Assembly: GCF_000801105.2 (NCBI RefSeq)
Contig: NC_079516.1
Location: 14,632,001 to 14,696,000 of the forward strand
Direction of reading: 5' to 3'
Source: Raphanus sativus
Lineage: Eukaryota; Streptophyta; Magnoliopsida; Brassicales; Brassicaceae
Length of the DNA stretch: 64,000 nucleotides
The translations under genes and the position numbers were made by a program. The notes beneath the pieces were generated by a model. That model was not told where the DNA came from. It saw only the letters and a list, made by a program, of their open reading frames with translations, and did no database searches. Shown here piece after piece: positions 41,451 through 55,190 of the stretch (positions within the stretch are counted from its first letter, which is position 1; each line of letters opens with the position of its first letter).

Positions 41451-42070
41451 GTATAGTGACTCAGATAAGGGTTTATAAAAATATGATAAGAGTTTAATAT
41501 TCTTCATAGCACAATTTATAAGTGTTAATAATTATTTGTCAAGAGTATAAATCTTTTATGAGAGTTTATAAATCTTTATAAAACTTTAGAAGTAAATATT
41601 CATAAAGCTATTATAAGTGTCTATAATTCTATTATAAATGTTTGTAAATTATTTATAATAAACAAAAGATTAGTTATAATTGTTTATGAAACAATTAATA
41701 AGACTTTATAAGAGTTTATAAAATTTTAACGGTAAAGTTGGTTAGTGTATTTTTGAAAAGTGGTATCATGAAAGTGGTATTAGTGGCAATCTACCTTAAA
41801 TGTATGAGATCATGAACTCTGAGATCATAAATCTTTGTTTTCTAGAGAAACGGACATAACAAAGATTTTAAAGCTCTTTAACTATCATCCAATGTCTGTG
41901 AAAGATGCAACTATGCATTAAAACAAAATTTTCATAATTTTGAATTTTTCTCAAAATCTGTAGGTTAACTCCAACGAAAATATTGATTTTTTGTTAAATT
42001 CTTTATGTACCGAGGCCTATATTTTTTGAATATATAAAAGTTTTTATAAACTTATTATATATTGGATTTA

Positions 42071-42256
42071 ATGTGTGATAAAATATTTTTCATGGTACAT
42101 AAACATCGTTTAAATGTTTTCACAATTAAGTTTTCACAATTAAATGAGTCGATTAACCATTTTAATTCTTTGTTTTCTAGAGAAACGGACAGAACAAAGA
42201 TTCTAAATTTCTTTGACCATCATTCTATGTCAGTGAAAGATGCAACTATCCATTAA
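42071..42256 (+). other. Representative 61-codon ORF of a type-A satellite monomer
   Basis: From ATG: MCDKIFFMVHKHRLNVFTIK and onward to HHSMSVKDATIH, then TAA. The same frame is open in A monomers at 43386, 45036, 46904 and 48803. In B form (LFNHHPMSVKDATMH) it is open at 43047, 44050, 49477, 51025 and 53868. C, D and E monomers have non-triplet indels that break it. No family is recognised. I treat it as an unproven ORF, not a gene. Confidence 0.3.
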
Positions 42257-45200
42257 AACAAAATTTTCATATTTTTGAATTTTCTCAAAATCTATGGGTT
42301 AGCCCCTACGAAAATACTGAGTTTTTTTGAAAATTCTTTATATACCGAAGCCTTTACTTTTTGGCTATTTTTTAAGTTTTGATTACCTTATTCTATATTG
42401 GTATTAATGTGTGATAAACTCTTTTCAGGGTACATGCACATCGTTTAAATGTTTTCGCAATTCATTTTACAAAATTTAAGTATTCGATTAACCATTTGAA
42501 ATCTTTGTTTCTAGAGAAACGGACACAACAAAGGTTCTAAACCTCTTTAACCATCATTCAATGTCTGTGACAGATGCAACTACGCATTAAATATTTTTTT
42601 ATATTTTTGTTTTTCTCAAAATCCATGGGTTAACCCCTACGAAAATATTGAGTTTTTATGTTAAATTCTTTATATACCGAGGGCTATACTTTTGAATATT
42701 TTTTAAGTTTTTATAAACTTATTATATATTGGTATTAATGTATGATAAACTATTTTCATGGTACATGAACATCGTTTAAATGTTTTTACAATTAAATGAG
42801 TCGATTAACCATTTTAAATCTTTTTTTCTAGAGAAACAAACACAACAAAGGTTCTAAATTTTTTTGACCATCATCATATGTCAGTGAAAGATGCAACTAT
42901 GCATTAAAACAAAATTTTCATATTTTTGAATTTTTCTCAAAATCTGTGGGTTAACTCTACGAAAATATTGAGTTTTTGTTAAATTCTTTATATAACTAAG
43001 CCTATACTTTTTGAGTATTTTTAAGTTCTTATAAACTTATTCTATATTGGTATTAATGTGTGATAAACTATTTTTCATGGTACATGAACATCGTTTAAAT
43101 GTTTTCGCAATTAATTTTTCAAAATTAAATTACTCGATTAACCATTTTAAATCTTTGTTTTCTATAGAAACGGACACAACAAAGATTTTAAACCTCTTTA
43201 ACCATCATCCAATGTCTGTCAAAGATGCAACTATGCATTAAAACAAAATTTTCATAATTTTGATTTTTTTCTCAAAATCTCTAGGTTAACCCCTAATAAA
43301 TATTGAGTTTTTTTTTGTTAAATTCTTTATATACTGAGGCCTATACTTTTTGAATATTTTTATGTTTTTATAAACTTATTATATATTGGTATTAATGTGT
43401 GATAAAATATTTTTCATGGTACATAAACATCATTTAAATGTTTTCACAATTAAGTTTTCACAATTAAATGAGTTGATTAACCATTTAAAATCTTTGTTTT
43501 CTAGAGAAACGGACACAACAAAGATTCTAAACTTCTTTGACCATCATTCTATGTCAGTGAAACATGCAACTATCCATTAAAACAAAATTTTCATATTTTT
43601 GAATTTTCTCAAAATCTGTGAGTTAACCCCTACGAAAATATTGAGTTTTTGTTAAATTCTGTATATAATGAAGCCTATACTTTTTGAGTATTTTTTAAGT
43701 TTTATAACCTTATTCTATATTGGTATTAATGTGTGATAAACTATTTTCATGGTAGAACATCGTTTAAATGTTTTCACAATTAATTTTCACAATTAAATTA
43801 GTCGATTAACCATTTTAAATATTTGTTCTCTAGTGAAACGGACACAACAAAGGTACTAAACTTCCTTGACCATCATCTTATGTCAGTGAAATATGCAACT
43901 ATGCATTAAAAAAAAAAATTCATAATTTTGATTTTTTTTCAAAATCTGTGGGTTACCTTACGAAAATATTGAGTTTTTTGAAAGGTTCTTTATATACCGA
44001 AGCCTATACTTTCTTGACTATTTTTAAGTTTTTATTACCTTATTCTATATTGTCATTAATGTGTGATAAACTCTTTTTCAGGGTACATGCACATCGTTTA
44101 AATATTTTCACAATTAATTTTTCAAAATTAAATTATTCGATTAACCATTTTAAATCTTTGTTTTCTAGAGAAACGGACACAACAAAGATTCTAAACCTCT
44201 TTAACCATCATCCAATGTCTGTGAAAGATGCAACTATGCAATAAAACAAAATTTTCATACTTTTGGTTTTCTCAAAATCCGTGGGTTAACCCCTAAGAAA
44301 ATATTGAGTTTTTTTGTTAAATTCTTTATATACCGTGGCCTATACTTTTTGAATATTTTTTAAGTTTTTATAAACTTATTATATATTTGTATTAATGTAT
44401 GATAAACTATTTTCATGGTACATAAACATCTTTTAAATGTTTTCACAATTAAATGAGTCGATTAACCATTTTAAATCTTAGTTTTCTAGAGAAACGAACA
44501 CAACAAAGGTTCTAAACTTCTTTGACCATCATTCTATGTCAGAGAAAGATGCAACTATCCATTAAAAAAAATTCATATTTTTGAATTTTCTCAAAATCTG
44601 TGGGTTAACCCCTACGAAAATATTGAGTTTTTGTTAAATTCTTTATATAACGAAGCCTATACTTTTTGAGTATTTCTTAAGTTTTTATAACCTTATTCTA
44701 CATTGGTATTAATGTGTGATAAACTAGTTTTAATGGTACATGAACATAGTTTAAATGTTTTCACAATTAGTTTTTCAAAATTAAATTAGTCGATTAACCA
44801 TTTTAAAACTTTGTTCTCTAGTGAAATGGACACAAAAAAGTTCTAAACTTCTTTGACCATCATCCTATGTCATTGAAATATGCAACTATGCATTAAAAAA
44901 ATTCATAATTTTGAATTTTTTCTCAAAATTTGTGGGTTTAACCCCTACGAAAATATTGAGTTTTTTGTTAAATTCATTATATACCGTGGCGTATACTTTT
45001 TGAATATTTTTAAGTTTTTATAAACTTATTATATATTGGTATTAATGTGTGATAAAATAGTTTTCATGGTATATGAACATCGTTTAAATCTTTTCACAAT
45101 TAAGTTTTCACAATTAAATGAGTCGATTAACCATTTTAAATCTTTGTTCTCTAGAGAAACGGACACAACAAAGATTCTAAACTTCTTTGACCATCATTCT

Positions 45201-45890
45201 ATGTCAGTGAAAAATGCAACTATCCATTAAAACAAAATTATCATATTTTGGAATTTTTCTCAAAATCTGTGGGTCCCTACGAAAGTATTGAGTTTTTGTT
45301 AAATTCTTTATATAACGAAGCCTATACTTTTTGAGTATTTTTTAAGTTTTTATAACCTTATTCTATATTGGTATTAATGTGTGATAAAATATTTTTAGGG
45401 GTACATGCACATCGTTTAAATGTTTTCACAATTAATTTTACAAAAATTTAATTATTCGATTAACCATTTTAAATCTTTGTTTTCTAGAGAAACGGACACA
45501 ACAAATGTTCTAAACTTCTTTGACCATCATCCTATGTCAGTTAAATATGCAACTATGCATTAAAACAAAATTTTCATAATTTTGAATTTTTCTCAAAATC
45601 TGTGGGTTAACCCTTATGAAAATATTGAGTTTTTTGAATTTTTTTATATACCGAAGCGTTTACTTTTTGACTGTTTTTTAAGTTTTTATTACCTTATTAT
45701 ATAATGGTATTAATTTTTGATAAACTATTTTTCAGGGTACATGAACATCGTTTAAATGTTTTCACAATTAATTTTACAAAATTTAAGTATTCGATTAACT
45801 ATTTTAATTCTTTGTTTTCTAGAGAAACGGACACAAAAAGATTCTAAAACCTCTTTAACCATCATCCAATGTCTGTGAAAGATGCAACTA

Positions 45891-46095
45891 TCACTACAAG
45901 AAAACAACACTTTGGCGAGGAAAATTAACGAGGAAATGGTTGTCTCGCTACTTTACGAGGAAATGGCGACGAAATGTGTGTTACGACAGACGATAAACGA
46001 CGAAACCATTTCCTCGTTAATTCCTCGTAAACTTCCTTTTACGAGGAATTAACGAGGAAATTGGCCCTCGTTAAATATTTGTTTTCTTGTAGTGA
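45891..46095. mobile_element. MITE with TCACTACAAGAAAAC inverted ends, inserted in the satellite
   Basis: Starts TCACTACAAGAAAACAAC and ends TTGTTTTCTTGTAGTGA, perfect inverted ends of about 16 bp. Other satellite monomers show the empty site as AACTATGCATT, so the duplicated target is TA (45889-45890 and 46096-46097). The interior is a fold-back of CGAGGAAAT/ATTTCCTCG motifs. The ends resemble CACTA-type MITEs, but the TA duplication is Stowaway-like, so the superfamily is open. Confidence 0.8.
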
Positions 46096-47401
46096 TATGC
46101 ATTAAAACAAAATTTTCATATTTTTGATTTTTTTCTCAAAATCTTTGGGTTAACCCCTACGAAAATATTGTTTTTTTTTGTTAAATTCTTTATATACCTA
46201 GGCCTATACTTTTTGAATATTTTTTCAAGTTTTTATAAACTTATTATATATTGGTATTAATGTGTGATAAACTATTTTCATGGTACATGAACCTCGTTTA
46301 AATGTTTTCACAATTAAATGAGTCGATTAACCATTTTAAATCTTTGTTTTCTAGAGAAACGGACACAACAAAGGTTCTAAACTTCTTTGACCATAATCCT
46401 ATGCCAGTGAAAGATGCAACTATGCATTAAAACAAATTTTTCATATTTTTGATTTTTTTTTCAAATTCTGTGGGTTAACACTGAAAATATGGAGTTTTTG
46501 TTAAAAGGTTTATATAACGAAGCCTAAACTTTTTGAGTATTTTTTTAAGTTTTTATAACCTTATCCTATATTGGTATTAATGTGTGATAAACTAGTTTTC
46601 ATGGTACATGAACATAGTTTAAATATTTTCAAAATTAATTTTTCAAAATTAAATTAGTCGATTAACCATTTTAAAACTTTGTTCTCTATTGAAACGGACA
46701 CAACAAAGGTTCTAAACTTCTTAGACAATCATCCTATGTAACTGAAATATGCAACTATGAATTATTTTTTTTTCATAATTTTGATTTTTTCTCAAAATCT
46801 GTGAGTTTAACCCCTACGAAAATATTGAGTTTTTTGTTAAATTCTTTATATACCGAGGCTTATACTTTTTGAATATTTTAAGTTTTTATAAACTTATTTT
46901 ATATTGGTATTAATGTGTGATAAAATATTTTTCATGGTACATGAACATCGTTTAAATCTTTTCACAATTAAGTTTTCACAATTAAATGAGTCGATTAATC
47001 ATTTTAAATCTTTGTTTTCTAGAGAAACGGACACAACAAAGATTCTAAAATTCTTTGACCATCATTCAATGTCAGTGAAAAATGCAACTATCAATTAAAA
47101 CAAATTATCATATTTTGGAATTTTTCTCAAAATCTGTGGGTTAACCCCTACGAAAGTATTGAGTTTTTGTTAAATTCTTTATATAACGAAGCCTATACTT
47201 TTTGAGTATTTTTTAAGTTCTTATAACCTTATTCTATATTGGTATTAATGTGTGATAAACTATTTTCAGGGTACATGTACATCGTTTAAATGTTTTCACA
47301 ATTAATTTTACAAAATTAAATTATTCGATTAACCAATTTAAATCTTTGTTTTCTAGAAAAACGGACACAACAAAAGTTCTAAACTTCTTTGACCATCTTC
47401 C

Positions 47402-47716
47402 TTTTTTTTGGTAGGAAATTGGGAGAAAAGGCTCCCAACCTTTATTCAAAAACAAACTTCAACTACATTCGAATCTGTCGTGGCCTTAACGGTCCATTGA
47501 CGTCTTCACTCAATAAACTAACCACCTCAAACGGTGCAACATTCAATCTATGAAAACCAAACAGAAAAGAAAAAGCCAGGTTAGCCAAACCATCAGCTAG
47601 GCGGTTCGCTTCCCTGTACTCATGAACTATCCGGACCAACCAGTCTCTTGTCAAAAAGCCATGGCACAATCGTACCAGGGAAGACAGCGGATGAGCATCT
47701 CCTATCCCTATTGTGA
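47402..47716 (-). mobile_element. 5'-truncated LINE with RNase H end, inserted in the satellite
   Basis: The T-run 47402-47409 is its poly(A). The minus-strand frame reads TRDWLVRIVHEYREANRLAD, GLANLAFSFLFGFHRL and APFEVVSLL, the C-terminal RNase H end of plant LINE ORF2. The satellite resumes at GTGAGTGAAATATGCAAC. A target duplication is not clear because the flanking satellite is altered. Confidence 0.8.
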
Positions 47717-50700
47717 GTGAAATATGCAACTATTTTTGAAAGATTCTTTATATACTGAAGCATATACTTTTTGACTATTTTTAAGTTTTTATTACCTTAT
47801 TCTATATTGTTATTAATGTGTGATAAACTCTTTTTCAGGGTACATGCACATCGTTTAATTTTTTTCACAATTAATTTTTCAAAATTAAATTATTCGATTA
47901 ACCATTTTAAATCTTTGTTTTCTAGAGAAACGGACACAACAAAGATTCTAAACCTCTTTAACCATCATCCAATGTATCTGTGAAAGATGCAACTATGCAA
48001 TAAAACAAAATTTTCATATTTTTGGTTTTCTCAAAATCCATGGGTTAACCCCTAAGAAAATATTGAGTTTTTTTGTTAAATTCTTTATATACCGAGGCCT
48101 ATACTTTTTGAATATTTTTTTAAGTTTTTATAAACTTATTATATATTTGTATTAATGTATGATAAACTATTTTCTTGGTACATGAACATCGTTTAAATGT
48201 TTTCACAATTAAATGAGTCGATTAACCATTTTAAATCTTAGTTTTCTAGAGAAACGAACACAACAAAGGTTCTAAACTTCTTTGACCATCATTATATGTC
48301 AGAGAAAGATGCAACTATCCATTAAAACAAAATTTTCATATTTTGGAATTTTCTCAAAATCTGTGGGTTAACCCCTACGAAAATATTGAGTTTTTGTTAA
48401 ATTCTTTATATAACGAAGCCAATACTTTTTGAGTATTTTTTAAGTTTTTATAACCTTTTTCTACATTGGTATTAATGTGTGATAAACTAGTTTTCATGGT
48501 ACATGAACATAGTTTAAATGTTTTCACAATTAATTTTTCAAAATTAAATTAGTCGATTAACCATTTTAAAACTTTGTTCTCTAGTGAAACGGACACAACA
48601 AAAGTTCTAAACTTCTTTGACCATCATTCTATGTCATTGAAATATGCAACTATGCATTAAAAAAAAATTCATAGTTTTGAATTTTTCTCAAATTCTGTGG
48701 GTTTAATCCCTAAGAAAATATTGAGTTTTTTTTGTTAAATTCTTTATATACCGTGGCGTATACTTTTTGAATATTTTAAAGTTTTTATAAACTTATTATA
48801 TATTGGCATTAATGTGTGATAAAATATTTTTTATGGTACATGAACATCGTTTAAATCGTTTCACAATTAAGTTTTCACAATTAAATGAGTCGATTAACCA
48901 TTTTAAATCTTTGTTTTCTAGGGAAACAGACAAAACAAAGATTCTAAACTTCTTTGACCATCATTCTATGTCAGTGAAAAATGCAACTATCCATTAAAAC
49001 AAAATTATCATATTTTGGAATTTTTCTCAAAATATGTGGGTTAACCCCTACGAAAGTATTGAGTTTTTGTTAAATTCTTTATATAACGAAGCCTATACTT
49101 CGAGTATTTTTTAAGTTTTTATAACCTTATTCTATATTGGTATTAATGTGTGATAAACTATTTTTAGGGGTACATGCACATTGTTTGAATGTTTTCACAA
49201 TTAATTTTACAAATATTAAATTATTCGATTAACCATTTTAAATCTTTGTTTTCTAGAGAAACGGACACAACAAAGGTTCTAAACTTCTTTGACCATCATC
49301 CTATGTCAGTGAAATATGCAACTATGCATTAAAAAATTTTTTTCATAATTTTGAATTTTTCTCAAAATCTGTGGGTTAACTAACCCTTACGAAAATATTG
49401 AGTTTTTTGAAAAATTTTATATACCGAAGCCTTTACTTTTTGACTATTTTTTAAGTTCTTATTACCTTATTCTATAATGTTATTAATTTTTGATAAACTA
49501 TTTTCCAGGGTACATGCAAATCGTTTAAATGTTTTCACAATTAATTTTACAAAATTTAAGTATTCGATTAACCATTTTAATTCTTTGTTTTCTAGAGAAA
49601 CGGACACAAAAAAGATTCTAAACCTCTTTAACCATCATCCAATGTCTGTGAAAGATGCAACTATGCATTAAAACAAAATTTTCATATTTTTGATTTTTTT
49701 TTCAAAATCCTGGGCTAACCCCTACGAAACAATTGAGTTTTTTTTTTTTTGTTAAATTCTTTATATACCGAGGCCTATACTTTTTGAATATTTTTTAAGT
49801 TTTTATAAACTTATTATATATTGGTATTAATGTGTGATAAACTATTTTCATGGTACATGAACCTCGTTTAAATGTTTTCACAATTAAATGAGTCGATTAA
49901 CCATTTTAAATCTTTGTTTTCTAGAGAAACAGACACAACAAAGGTTCTAAACTTCTTTGACCATAATTCTATGCCAGTGAAAGATGCAACTATGCATTAA
50001 AACAAATTTTTCATATTTTTTATGTTTTTTTCAAAATCTGTGGGTTAACCACTAAGAAAATATGGAGTTTTTGTTAAATTCTTTATATAACGAAGCCTAA
50101 ACTTTTTGAGTATTTTTTAAGTTTTTATAACCTTATTCTATATTGGTATTAATGTGTGATAAACTAGTTTTCATGGTACATTAACATAGTTTAAATGTTT
50201 TCACAATTAATTTTTCAAAATTAAAGTAGTCGATTAACCATTTTAAAACTTTGTTCTCTAGTGAAACGGACACAACAAAGGTTCTAAATTTCTTGGACAA
50301 TCATCCTATGTAATTGAAATATTAAACTATGAATTAAAGAAAAATTCATAAGTTTGATTTTTTCTCAAAATCTGTGGGTTTAACCCCTACGAAAATACTG
50401 AGTTTTTTTGTTAAATTCTTTATATACCGAGGCGTATACTTTTTGAATATTTTTAAGTTTTTATAAACTTATTTTATATTGGTATTAATATTAATGTGTG
50501 ATAATATATTTTTCATGGTACATGAACATCGTTTAAATCTTTTCACAATTAAGTTTTCACAATTAAATGAGTCGATTAACCATTTTAAATCTTTGTTTCT
50601 AGAGAAACGGACACAACAAAGATTCTAAACTTCTTTGACCATCATTCAATGTCAGTGAAAAATGCAACTATCAATTAAAACAAAATTATCATATTTTGGA

Positions 50701-53700
50701 ATTTTTCTCAAAATCTGTTGGTACATGCACATCGTTTAAATGTTTTCACAATTAATTTACAAAATTAAATTATTCGATTAACCATTTTAAATCTTTGTTT
50801 TCTACAGAAACGGACACAACAAAAGTTCTAAACTTCTTTGACCATCTTCCTATGTCAGTGAAATATGCAACTATGCAGTAATACAAAATTTTCATAATTT
50901 TGATTTTTTTCTCAAAATCAGTGGGTTAACCTCTACGAAAATATTGAGTTTTTTGAAAAATTCTTTATATACCGAAGCCTTTACTTTTTGACTATTTTTT
51001 AATTTTTTATCACCTTATTCTATATTGGTATTAATGTGTGATAAACTATTTTTCAAGGTACATGCACATCGTTTAAGTGTTTTCACAATTAATTTTACAA
51101 AATTTAAGTATTCGATTAACCATTTTAAATCTTTGAATTCTAGAGAAACAGACACAACAAAGATTACAAACCTCTTTAACCATCATCCAATGTCGGTGAA
51201 AGATGCAACTATGCATTGAAACAAAATTTTCATACTTTTGATTTTTTTTCTCAAAATCCGTGGGTTAATCCCTACGAAAATATTGAGTTTTTTTTGTTAA
51301 ATTCTTTATATACCGAGGCCTATACTTTTTGAATATTTTTTAAGTTTTTATAAATTTATTATATATTGGTATTAATGTGTGATAAACTATTTTCATTGTA
51401 CATGAACATCATTTAAATGTTTTCACAATTAAATGAGTCGATTAACCATTTTAAATCTTTGTTTTCTAGAGAAACGGACACAACGAAGTTTCTAAACTTC
51501 TTTGACCATCATCCTATGTCAGTGAAAGATGCAACTATGCATTAAAATAATATTTTCATATTTTTTATTTTTTCTCAAAATCTGTGGGTATTCTTTATAT
51601 AACAAAGCCTATACTTTTTGAGTATTTTTAAGTTTTGATAACCTTATTCTATATTGGTATTAATGTGTGATAAACTATTTTTAATGGAACATGAACATCT
51701 TTTAAATGTTTTCACAATTACATTTTCATAATTAAATTATTCGATTAACCATTTTAAAACTTTGCTCTCTAGTGAAACGGACACAACAAAGGTTATAGAC
51801 TTCTTTCACCATCATATTATGTCAATGAAATATACAACAATGCATTAAAACAAAATTTTCATAATTTTGAATTTTTCTCAAAATCCGTGGATAATGTGTG
51901 ATAAAATATTTGTAAATTGAGTTTTTTGGTAAATTTTTTATATACCAAGGCCTACACTTTTTGAATATTTTTAAGTTTTTATAAACTTATTATATATTGG
52001 TATTAATGTGTGATAAGATATTTTTCATGGTACATGAACATCGTTTAAATTTTTTCACTTACACAATTAAATGAGCCGATTAACCATTTTAAATCTTTGT
52101 TTTCTTGAGAAACGAACACAACAAAGATTCTAAACTTCTTTGACCGTCATGCTATGTCAGTGAAAGATGCAACTATCCATTAAAATAAAATATTCATATT
52201 TTTGAATTTTTCTCAAAATCTATGGGTTAACCCCTACGAAAGTATTGAGTTTTTGTTAAATTATTTATATAACAAAGCCTATACTTTTTGTGTATTTTTT
52301 AAGTTTTTATAACCTTATTCTATATTGGTATTATTATGTGATAAACTATTTTAAATGGTACATGAACATCGTTTAAATGTTTTCAAAATTATTTTTTCAT
52401 GATTAAATTAGTCGATTAACAATTTTAAATCTTTGTTCCTATGTCAGTGTAATATGCAACTATGCATTAAAAAAAAAATTTCATAATTTTGAATTTTTCT
52501 CCAAATCTGTTGGTTAACCCCTACGAAAATATTGAGTTTTTTGAAAAATTATTTATATACCGAAACCTATACTTTTTGACTATTTTTAAGTTTTTATTAC
52601 CTTATTCTTTATTGGTATTAATGTGTGATAAACTCTTTTTCAGGGTACATGCACATCGTTTAAATGTTTTAACAATTAATTTTTCAAAATTAAATTAGTT
52701 GATTAACCATTTTAAAACTCTGTTCTCTAGTGAAACGGACACAACAAAGGTTCTAAACATCTTTGACCATCATCCTATTTTAGTGAAGTATGTAACTATG
52801 CATTAAAATGAAATTTTTATTATTTTGAATTTTTCTCAAAATCTGTGTGTTAAACCCTACGAAAATATTGAGTTTTTTGCTAAATTCTTTATATACCGAG
52901 CCTATTCTTTTTGAATATTTGTAAGTTTTTATTAAATTATTATATATTGGTATTAATGTGTGAAAAAATATTTTTCATGGTACATGAACATCGTTTAAAT
53001 GTTTTCAAAATTAAGTTTGCACAATTAAATGAGTCGATTAACCATTTTAAATCTTTGGTTTCTAGAGAAACGAACACAACAAAGATTCTAAACTTCTTTG
53101 ACCATCATTATATGTCAGTGAAAGATGCAACTATCCATTAAAATAAAATTTTCATATTTTTGAATTTTTTTCAAAATCTGTGGGTTAACCCCTACGAAAG
53201 TATTGAGTTTTTGTTAAATTATTTATATAACGAAGCCTATATTTTTTGAGTTTTTTTTAAGTTTTTATAAACTTATTCTATATTGGTATTAATATGTGAT
53301 AAATTATTTTTCATGGTACATGAACATCGTTTAAATGTTTTCACAATTAATTTTTCACAATTAAATTAGTCGATTAACCATTTTAAAACAACTATCCATT
53401 AAAACAAATTTTTCATATTTTTGATTTTTGCTCAAAATCCGTAGGTTAACCCCTACGAAAATATTGAGTTTTTTTTGTTAAATTCTTTATATACCAAGGC
53501 CTATACTTTTTGAATATTTTTTAAATTTTAATAAACCTATTATATATTGGTATTAATGTGTGATAAACTATTTTCATGGTACATGAACATCTTTTAAATG
53601 TTTTCACAATTAAATTAGTCGATTAACCATTTTAAATCTTTGTTTTCTAGAGAAACGGACACAACAAAGGTTCTTAACTTCTTTGACGATCATCCTATGT

Positions 53701-55190
53701 CAGTGAAATATGCAACTATGCATTAAAACAAAATTTTCATAATTTTGAATTTTTCTCCAAATCTGTGGGTTAATCCCTACGAAAATATTGAGTGTTTTGA
53801 AAAATTATTTATATACCGAAACCTATACTTTTCGACTATTTTTAAGTTTTTATTACCTGATTCTATATCAGTATTAATGTGTGATAAACTCTTTTTCAGG
53901 GTACATGCACATTGTTTAAATGTTTTCACAATTAATTTTACAAAATTAAATTATTCGATTAACCATTTTAAATCTTTGTTTTCTAGAGAAACCGACACAA
54001 CAAAGATTTTAAACCTTTTTAACCATCATCCAACGTCTGTGAAAGATGCAACTATGCATTAAAACAAAATTTTCATATTTTTGATTTTTTCCCAAAATCC
54101 GTGGGTTAACCCCTACGAAAATATTGAGTTTTTTGTTAAATTCTTTATATACCGAGGCCTATACTTTTTGAATATTTTTTAAGTTTTTGTAAACTTATTA
54201 TATATTGGTATTAATGTGTGGTAAACTATTTTTCATGGTACATGAACATCGTTTAAATGTTTTCACAATTAAATGAGTCGATTAACCATTTTAAATCTTT
54301 GTTTTTTAGAGAAACGGACACAACAAAGGTTCTAAATTTCTTTGACCATCATCCAATGTCTGTGAAAGATGCAACTATGCATTAAAACAAAATTTTCATA
54401 TTTTTTAATTTTTCTCAAAATCTGTGGGTTAACCCCCCTACGAAAATATGGAGTTTTTGTAAAATTCGTTATATAACGAAGCCTATACTTTTTGAGTATT
54501 TTTTAAGTTTTTTTTAACCTTATTCTATATTGGTATTAATGTGTGATAATCTATTTTTTCGTGGTACATGAACATCGTTTAAATGTTCTCACAATTAATT
54601 TTTCAAAATTAAATTAGTCGATTAACCATTTTAAAACTTTGTTCTCTAGTGAAACGTACGCAACAAAGGTACTAAACTTCTTTGACCATCATCATATTTC
54701 AGTGAAGTATGCAACTATGCATTAAAACAAAATTTTCATTATTTTGAATTTTTTTCAAAATCTGTGTGTTAAACCCTACGAAAATATTGAGTTTTTTGTT
54801 AAATTCTTTATATACCGAGGCCTATACTTTTTGAATATTTGTAGTTTTTATTAACTTATTATATATTGGTATTAATGTGTGTAAATTATTTTTCATGGTA
54901 CATGAGCATCGTTTAAATGTTTTCAAAATTAAGTTTGCACAATTAAATGAGTCGATTAACCATTTTAAATCTTTGTTTTCTAGAGAAACGAACACAACAA
55001 AGATTCTAAACTTCTTTGACCATCTTTATATGTCAGTGAAAGATGCAACTATCCATTAAAATAAAATTTTCATATTTTTGAATTTTTCTCAAAATCTGTG
55101 GGTTAACCCCTACGAAAGTATTGAGTTTTTGTTAAATTATTTATATAACGAAGCTTATACTTTTTGAGTATTTTTTTTTGTTTTTATAAC

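Larger units (their letters stand above)
40074..41795 (+). mobile_element. Pack-MULE-like element carrying host gene fragments
   Basis: The left end GGAGAAATTTCATAAATACA and the reverse complement of the right end GGTAGATTGCCACTAATACC align imperfectly over about 57 bp, including TGGTACCAC/TGATACCAC and TTCAA, a long Mutator-type inverted repeat. The interior holds at least two, probably three, unrelated exon-like fragments, GC-richer than the flanks, and then an AT-rich subterminal region with many TTATAA(A/G) repeats. The 9-bp flanks (GATTTTTTT and TTAAATGTA) do not match; the right flank runs straight into the satellite, so it may have recombined. Confidence 0.65.
41800..55190 (+). repeat. 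Satellite array: about 40 monomers of ~335 bp in a five-monomer higher-order repeat
   Basis: A unit containing TTGGTATTAATGTGTGATAA, CACATCGTTTAAATGTTTTC, GATTAACCATTTTAAATC, TCTAGAGAAACGGACACAAC, GTGAAAGATGCAACTATGCA and TTTATATACCGAGGCC repeats every 314-340 bp. Anchor starts include 42062, 42402, 42732, 43047, 43386, 43720, 44056, 44391, 44705, 45036, 45370, 45704, 46253, 46573, 46904, 47240, 47809, 48150, 48468 and 48803, continuing to 54868. Subtypes recur in the order A-C-B-D-E: A has AATTAAGTTTTCACAATTAAATGAGTCG, written here only as a class; D lacks about 17 bp of that segment; E has CTAGTTTTCATGG and CTCTAGTGAAACGG. The higher-order period is about 1.65 kb (A at 43386, 45036, 46904, 48803 once insertions are removed). 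From 50.7 kb onward deletions disturb the order. Confidence 0.9.

Noticed and set aside
47402..47716. Target duplication around CATCTTCC/CATCTCCTAT for the LINE in the satellite
   Set aside because: The right flank cannot be reconciled with the expected satellite sequence, so the duplication is not claimed.
41800..55190. Treating each 64-codon satellite ORF as a separate gene
   Set aside because: The frame is opened by TTG in many copies, C/D/E monomers are frame-broken, and tandem amplification alone explains the repeated ORFs.
41800..55190. Regular repeats as a CRISPR-like or other repeat-spacer system
   Set aside because: The whole 335-bp unit is repeated; there are no unique spacers, and the DNA is a plant nuclear sequence.
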